Assembly (NCBI GenBank): GCA_945834545.1 | Contig: CAMAHO010000071.1 | Coordinates: 1 to 9,734, forward strand | Length of the DNA stretch: 9,734 nt | Source: an uncultured Lachnospiraceae bacterium | GTDB taxonomy: Bacteria; Bacillota; Clostridia; Lachnospirales; Lachnospiraceae | Direction of reading: 5' to 3' | Part shown: piece after piece, positions 5,686 to 9,734 of the stretch | Layout of the letters: the number at the start of each line of letters is the position of its first letter | Numbering within the stretch: position 1 is the first letter of the stretch | Program-made: the position numbers and the translations under genes | The notes under the pieces: generated by a model | The model's database searches: none | What the model was told of the DNA's origin: nothing | The model's input: only the letters and a program-made list of their open reading frames with translations

Positions 5686-8600
5686 TTAGCTACGACGCTT
5701 CTTTCTTCCGGCGAGCAAGCCTCCCACACCTAGCATGGAGAGGAATAACAAGCTAATCCAGAGTACCAGATTGTTATCATCATTTGTTTTGGGTGCTACC
5801 AACTTGCCAGTATCACCAGAACCGTTCGCAGTGCCTGCGCCAGCACCACTACCACTACCGTCATCGGATATATTTACTGTAATGGTGCTTGTGGCTGTCT
5901 GTCCTCCGTCAGCAGAGGTCGCAGTGATCGTACAAGTGCCGTTGGCTACGGCGGTTACTTTGCCGTTGGTGTCAACGGTGGCCACAGCGGTATTGCTTGA
6001 GGTCCAGGTCAAACTCTTGTCTGCTGCATCATCCGGGGTGACAGTGGCGGTGAGCTGCAGGGTTGCGCCAACGTTTGTAAGGGTTACACTAGCGGGGGTC
6101 AGCGCGATACCTGTTACCAGTTGTATATCGGTGTAAGCTATGAGGTAGGTGGAGAATTTATCTGTTGCAAAGGTGAATTCCTTGCTTGCTTCGTTAAAGT
6201 CTCCTGTCAAAATGCTTATTTCGCCGTTATGCAATCTGATAATCTTGTACTCACGAACCATGGTCTTGTCGTGATTCAAAAGGTCATCCGGTATCACAAA
6301 GGTTACTGTAATATCAATTCCCGGCTCGTGAAGCTGTTCCTTTGTTCCTCCGGCAATCTGCTTGAATAAATCTGCATCGAAGTAGGTAATGATTGGATTC
6401 TCTCCTATAATCTTCTCTGCTTCCTTCTCCATCTTCGTCTTATCCGCTGCCGGAATCTTGCTTTCATCGGTCTTTTTGACTTCCAGCCATACCTTCGCGT
6501 CGGTACCGTTTTTAATCTGCTGCTTTTCTTCCGCTGTCAAGATATTCGGTGCATTCAAAAGCTCGGACTTTTTGTTATCCAAGGTTGCTACCGGGATTGG
6601 AGAATCCGAAGCAACCTCTGCGTTCTTCTCCAGCGTTCCGCTCACATTGGCGGGCAAGTCATCTGTGGAACCGATTTTCGGAATACCTTCGTACTTCTTT
6701 ACGCCACAGTCTTCTCGCTGGCAGGTTTTTTCCTTCTGGCCTTCCTCTGTATCTGTGGGCTCCTTCGTCACCTTCCATTCTCCTGTCCAGTCGTGGCCTA
6801 ACGCCTCTACCACTTCCTGCTTCACAATCGTTTCATCGCAAACGGAGCAGTGACTTCCTTCTGCAAGTCCTGTCTCTGTACAGGTTGGTGCTACTGCTTT
6901 GTCCATGGCAGCAGTATGGTCAACAATTGTCAGCTTTCCGTTCCGGAAGGTAAGGGCATAGTTGGGGTTGGAGCCTGGAGCTTCCGTAGCCGTAACAGGA
7001 TATGCTCCCACTGTCTCACCCTCTGTTCTGGAATAACTGATTCCGCTTAAGGTCTCGCCTTCCACAAGGGTACCGTCAGTAATGGTGTAGGTATATGCAG
7101 GATCCTTATAGCCGATATGCTTCTTGGCATCAACAACCTGAACCGTAAGCGGCTCTTTCCTAATATTTGCTTTGGTTGTTGCAGGGTAAATCACCTTGAA
7201 ATTGCCCGCATTGGTTCCTGCCACTCCGGCTACAACAGCCTTGGAACTGTCAACGGTTACTGTCCTGTCTGTTCCCACATTCTTATTGTCAAAGGTTCCG
7301 GTTAATCCAATAATGGCAAGTTTCTGTCCTGCAAATCCGGTTTCCACTGTTGCGGTCACCTCTGCCACGGTTGTGCCGTTATAGGTCCTGGAGACTGCGG
7401 ATACCACCGCTGTCACTTCCTTAGGAGAAATGGTAAACTCTTCTACTACCCTGGTCTCCTCATAATTTTCATCCTGGGGGTAAGTCACTCTTACCACATA
7501 CTCTCCGGCCTCCTTTGGAAGCTCTTCTGTGTAAGCAGAATCCGGCTCGGCCTTCTTCTTGTACTCTACCTTTGGTTCACTTCCATTCTTGGAAGAAGAG
7601 GTTGCACTTTCTGTGGGCTGTCCGTCGTACACCTTAGGCAGACTGTCCAGATTGGTAATCTTGGTGTCGGTCTTTTCCGAAACGACACGCTTCACCGATA
7701 CCGTGATGGTACTGTCGGTTGCATCCGCACCAAAGGCACCTTCTCCAAACACTTCCCCATACGGGTAATAGGATACCGTGAAACTATATTCGCCTACCGG
7801 GAAGCTCTCCAGATAGTCTCCCTTCAGGATAATCCTGCCATCCTGAATCTGGTAATCAACATCCCTGGTCAGCACCGTATCGCCGTTTTTGATTTCCTTT
7901 ACGGTGTTTTCATGGAACTGAATCAAGGAGGAAACATCTGTCCTTGTGGTCTTTGTGTACTCTACGCTGTCGCTTACGGTTGCATCCGTGTAGACGATAT
8001 TGCCCTGGGAGTTGATGATAACGGTATTGCCTGCAACATCTGTAATACGGGCATAAACCGCACTCTTTTCATTGGCCTGGATGGAGAAGGAGGTCCCTTG
8101 TGTCCATGTACCCTCGGGACTGAACGACTCTCCCTTGCCCACCTTCTTGTATTCTATCTTGGCCACACCACTGGCGTTGTCTGTTCCTGAGATGCTCACA
8201 TCAGCGGTATTCTTGAAGAAATATCCAAAGGTAACACTATTCCAAAACTGCCTAAAGGAATTGTCTTCCACCTTGATTTCTCCACCCGGTGCTGTGCTAT
8301 CCTTCTTGACGATGACAGTCTTTTGGCCTGTGATAAATCCATCGCTATTCTTCAGCTGATAGGTAACTGTAGCTTCTCCATCCTCCGTTACGGTAAGGGT
8401 ATCACTCCAGGTGGTTTCATCCTTAGAAATCTGGTATCCGCTGTCCGGAGTCAAGGTAACATCCCCAGTAAACCATCCGCTGTCATTCTTCGTATCTCCG
8501 CTTGGGGTAGCCTTTGCATCCGTTACCAAATAGCTTATGCTCCAGTTCTGTGTAACGCCTGTGGCATCTGTCAAAGTATAGTTATTGTTGCCAAGTCCGG

Positions 8601-9734
8601 TAACCGTTGCTGTGTATTCACCAACCGCAGTCTTTTGGTTGTTGTCATAAGCGATTGTAAAGCTGTCGTCATCCTTTGCTTTGTTGCTAACCTGGGCGGT
8701 GACCCCTTGCTCACTTCCGTTATAGGTCAGACTTGAAGTACTCCAGGTAAGCGTTACCGGTTTGGGAGTAATTGTAATTACAGCAGAGCCGGTATAGTCC
8801 TTATAGCCATCCCCGGATACCTTGTAATACACGGTGTAGGTTCCCACATTTGTATATGTTGGACATGTACTTAAGTTATATGTACCTTCTGTTGTACCGT
8901 ATGTTACAGTAGTTTTTGCCGGCAGTCCTGATAGCGTAATTACATCTGATGCAGTTCCATCATATACCTTTGTCACACCGGTTGCGCTTACACCTTCCAT
9001 AGGAACAGTTTCCCACTGCGCCGTCAAGGTGTATTCTGTATTAGAAGTAATGGGGGTTTGTACGTCAGTGCCAATGGTTACTGTTCCGTTTTGCGCTGAT
9101 GTACTGAGTGCATACTTAATATCGGTACCGGCATCATATACCTTTTTATCAATCTTCCACCCTTTAAACGCATATACACCTCTTGTGGGAGTGGGAAGAG
9201 TGAGAGGACTGTACTCTATCATGTCGCTTGATGTAACAGAATCACTTAAATCAAATTTATTCAATTCATAAGTAAGCTTATTTTCCCCAATCACTCCACC
9301 AGCCAGGTCAAGCTTAACCGTAGCTATAGGGAAGGCGGTAAATGTATAAGTAGCAATCAGGTTGATACCAAATTCACTGGGGCACTCATATAGCAGTGTC
9401 CCTTTACTGCTATCATTATAAACTCTAATATATGTTTTGCCGTCGACCGTTTCATAAGCAATATAGTTGCCTGCTGTTAAGGTTTTATCACTGCCTGCAA
9501 TCATCCAGTTCTTGAAAGAATAACCTTCCTTTGTGGGATTTGCTTGCAATGTGTAAGACTGATTAACTTTCAAATCATACTCATCATCTGCATAAACGCC
9601 ACCTTCTTTATCAAAAATGATAGTGGAGTCCTTAGAGAATAATAAGGTAATCTGTTTTTTATTTGTTTCAGAATTCGTTACTTTGTAGCTAAGTGGAAGT
9701 TTATCCACTGACTTGTAGCTTCCATCTACAAATC
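5686..9734 (-). CDS. Large multi-domain cell-surface protein, C-terminal part (5' end outside window)
   Basis: Partial gene: the frame stays open to the right edge, and the GTG at 9706-9708 is only an internal valine, so about 1,348 residues of a longer protein are visible. Numbered from that valine, there are two InlB/Listeria-Bacteroides-like repeats (about 20-125 and 130-232, with FKNW and FKGW), MBG/YDG-like modules (KVYDG at 247, LTYNG at 327), an Ig-like region with DNASGVAKIEYK, an X2-like module (IKNGDTVL near 606), further YDG/MBG modules (KVYDG at 692, RTYNG at 774, MBG_2-like about 850-930), and a cysteine module (Cys943, 954, 957, 996, 1001). A domain ending in TFATDKFSTYLIAYTD then leads to a Big_2 Ig-like domain (1197-1281). 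A Gly/Ser linker, VAPKTND (1304-1310), a membrane helix (1313-1332) and RKKRRS suggest sortase or membrane anchoring. It is probably an adhesin-like surface protein; the ligand is unknown. No sortase gene is in view. Confidence 0.92.
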   Translation of the reverse strand, partial: FVDGSYKSVDKLPLSYKVTNSETNKKQITLLFSKDSTIIFDKEGGVYADDEYDLKVNQSYTLQANPTKEGYSFKNWMIAGSDKTLTAGNYIAYETVDGKTYIRVYNDSSKGTLLYECPSEFGINLIATYTFTAFPIATVKLDLAGGVIGENKLTYELNKFDLSDSVTSSDMIEYSPLTLPTPTRGVYAFKGWKIDKKVYDAGTDIKYALSTSAQNGTVTIGTDVQTPITSNTEYTLTAQWETVPMEGVSATGVTKVYDGTASDVITLSGLPAKTTVTYGTTEGTYNLSTCPTYTNVGTYTVYYKVSGDGYKDYTGSAVITITPKPVTLTWSTSSLTYNGSEQGVTAQVSNKAKDDDSFTIAYDNNQKTAVGEYTATVTGLGNNNYTLTDATGVTQNWSISYLVTDAKATPSGDTKNDSGWFTGDVTLTPDSGYQISKDETTWSDTLTVTEDGEATVTYQLKNSDGFITGQKTVIVKKDSTAPGGEIKVEDNSFRQFWNSVTFGYFFKNTADVSISGTDNASGVAKIEYKKVGKGESFSPEGTWTQGTSFSIQANEKSAVYARITDVAGNTVIINSQGNIVYTDATVSDSVEYTKTTRTDVSSLIQFHENTVKEIKNGDTVLTRDVDYQIQDGRIILKGDYLESFPVGEYSFTVSYYPYGEVFGEGAFGADATDSTITVSVKRVVSEKTDTKITNLDSLPKVYDGQPTESATSSSKNGSEPKVEYKKKAEPDSAYTEELPKEAGEYVVRVTYPQDENYEETRVVEEFTISPKEVTAVVSAVSRTYNGTTVAEVTATVETGFAGQKLAIIGLTGTFDNKNVGTDRTVTVDSSKAVVAGVAGTNAGNFKVIYPATTKANIRKEPLTVQVVDAKKHIGYKDPAYTYTITDGTLVEGETLSGISYSRTEGETVGAYPVTATEAPGSNPNYALTFRNGKLTIVDHTAAMDKAVAPTCTETGLAEGSHCSVCDETIVKQEVVEALGHDWTGEWKVTKEPTDTEEGQKEKTCQREDCGVKKYEGIPKIGSTDDLPANVSGTLEKNAEVASDSPIPVATLDNKKSELLNAPNILTAEEKQQIKNGTDAKVWLEVKKTDESKIPAADKTKMEKEAEKIIGENPIITYFDADLFKQIAGGTKEQLHEPGIDITVTFVIPDDLLNHDKTMVREYKIIRLHNGEISILTGDFNEASKEFTFATDKFSTYLIAYTDIQLVTGIALTPASVTLTNVGATLQLTATVTPDDAADKSLTWTSSNTAVATVDTNGKVTAVANGTCTITATSADGGQTATSTITVNISDDGSGSGAGAGTANGSGDTGKLVAPKTNDDNNLVLWISLLFLSMLGVGGLLAGRKKRRS

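Noticed and set aside
6389..6853. 154-codon plus-strand frame, and others at 5735-6136, 6549-6953 and 8323-8736
   Set aside because: They lie wholly antisense to the surface protein gene, have no domain signal and no upstream binding site; they are shadows of a long, domain-rich coding frame.
9706..9708. GTG as the true start of the surface protein
   Set aside because: The frame continues open to the window edge (visible residues FVDGSYKS before it), no binding site precedes it, and a secretion signal is missing, so the gene begins outside the window.

Overview
The window looks like a low- to moderate-GC gut Firmicute, most likely Lachnospiraceae or a close clostridial relative. This is inferred from the gene families: a large surface protein built from InlB/MBG/YDG/Ig-like modules, a GHKL histidine kinase with a LytTR regulator, an extracellular solute-binding lipoprotein, and an AAA_14/DUF4143 ATPase. 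There is no rRNA or tRNA to fix the taxonomy. All five supported protein-coding genes lie on the minus strand, so the order of transcription is from the right end to the left.

Right part (5686-9734): the 3' part of a very large cell-surface gene that runs off the right edge. It ends in an Ig-like domain, a Gly/Ser linker, a sortase-like motif (APKTND) with a membrane anchor and basic tail, and then a near-ideal intrinsic terminator (5618-5656).

Middle (4187-5590): a compact intergenic region carries a recognisable promoter, a small leader hairpin and an 18-bp direct repeat (17/18 identical) on either side of the promoter. It is followed by an AAA_14/DUF4143 ATPase that probably starts at a GTG, because the only good Shine-Dalgarno overlaps the upstream ATG.

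Centre-left (449-4150): a LytTR response regulator and a GHKL sensor kinase overlap by four bases (ATGA). About 110 bp further on is an orphan family-1-type solute-binding lipoprotein with no permease genes beside it. Regulator, kinase and lipoprotein read as a three-gene sensing cassette in which the lipoprotein could present a ligand to the kinase; this is inference. The ATPase lies only 36 nt upstream of the regulator with no terminator between them, so read-through is possible.

Left edge (1-448): no convincing complete gene. It holds a two-copy 63-bp tandem repeat, a leftward terminator (163-202) that probably ends the lipoprotein transcript, a rightward terminator (237-269) that suggests a convergent transcript entering from the left, an AT-rich spacer, and an abrupt GC-rich island (about 60% G+C against about 27% just beside it) with competing inverted repeats. 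No insertion sequence, CRISPR array, tRNA or rRNA was seen.
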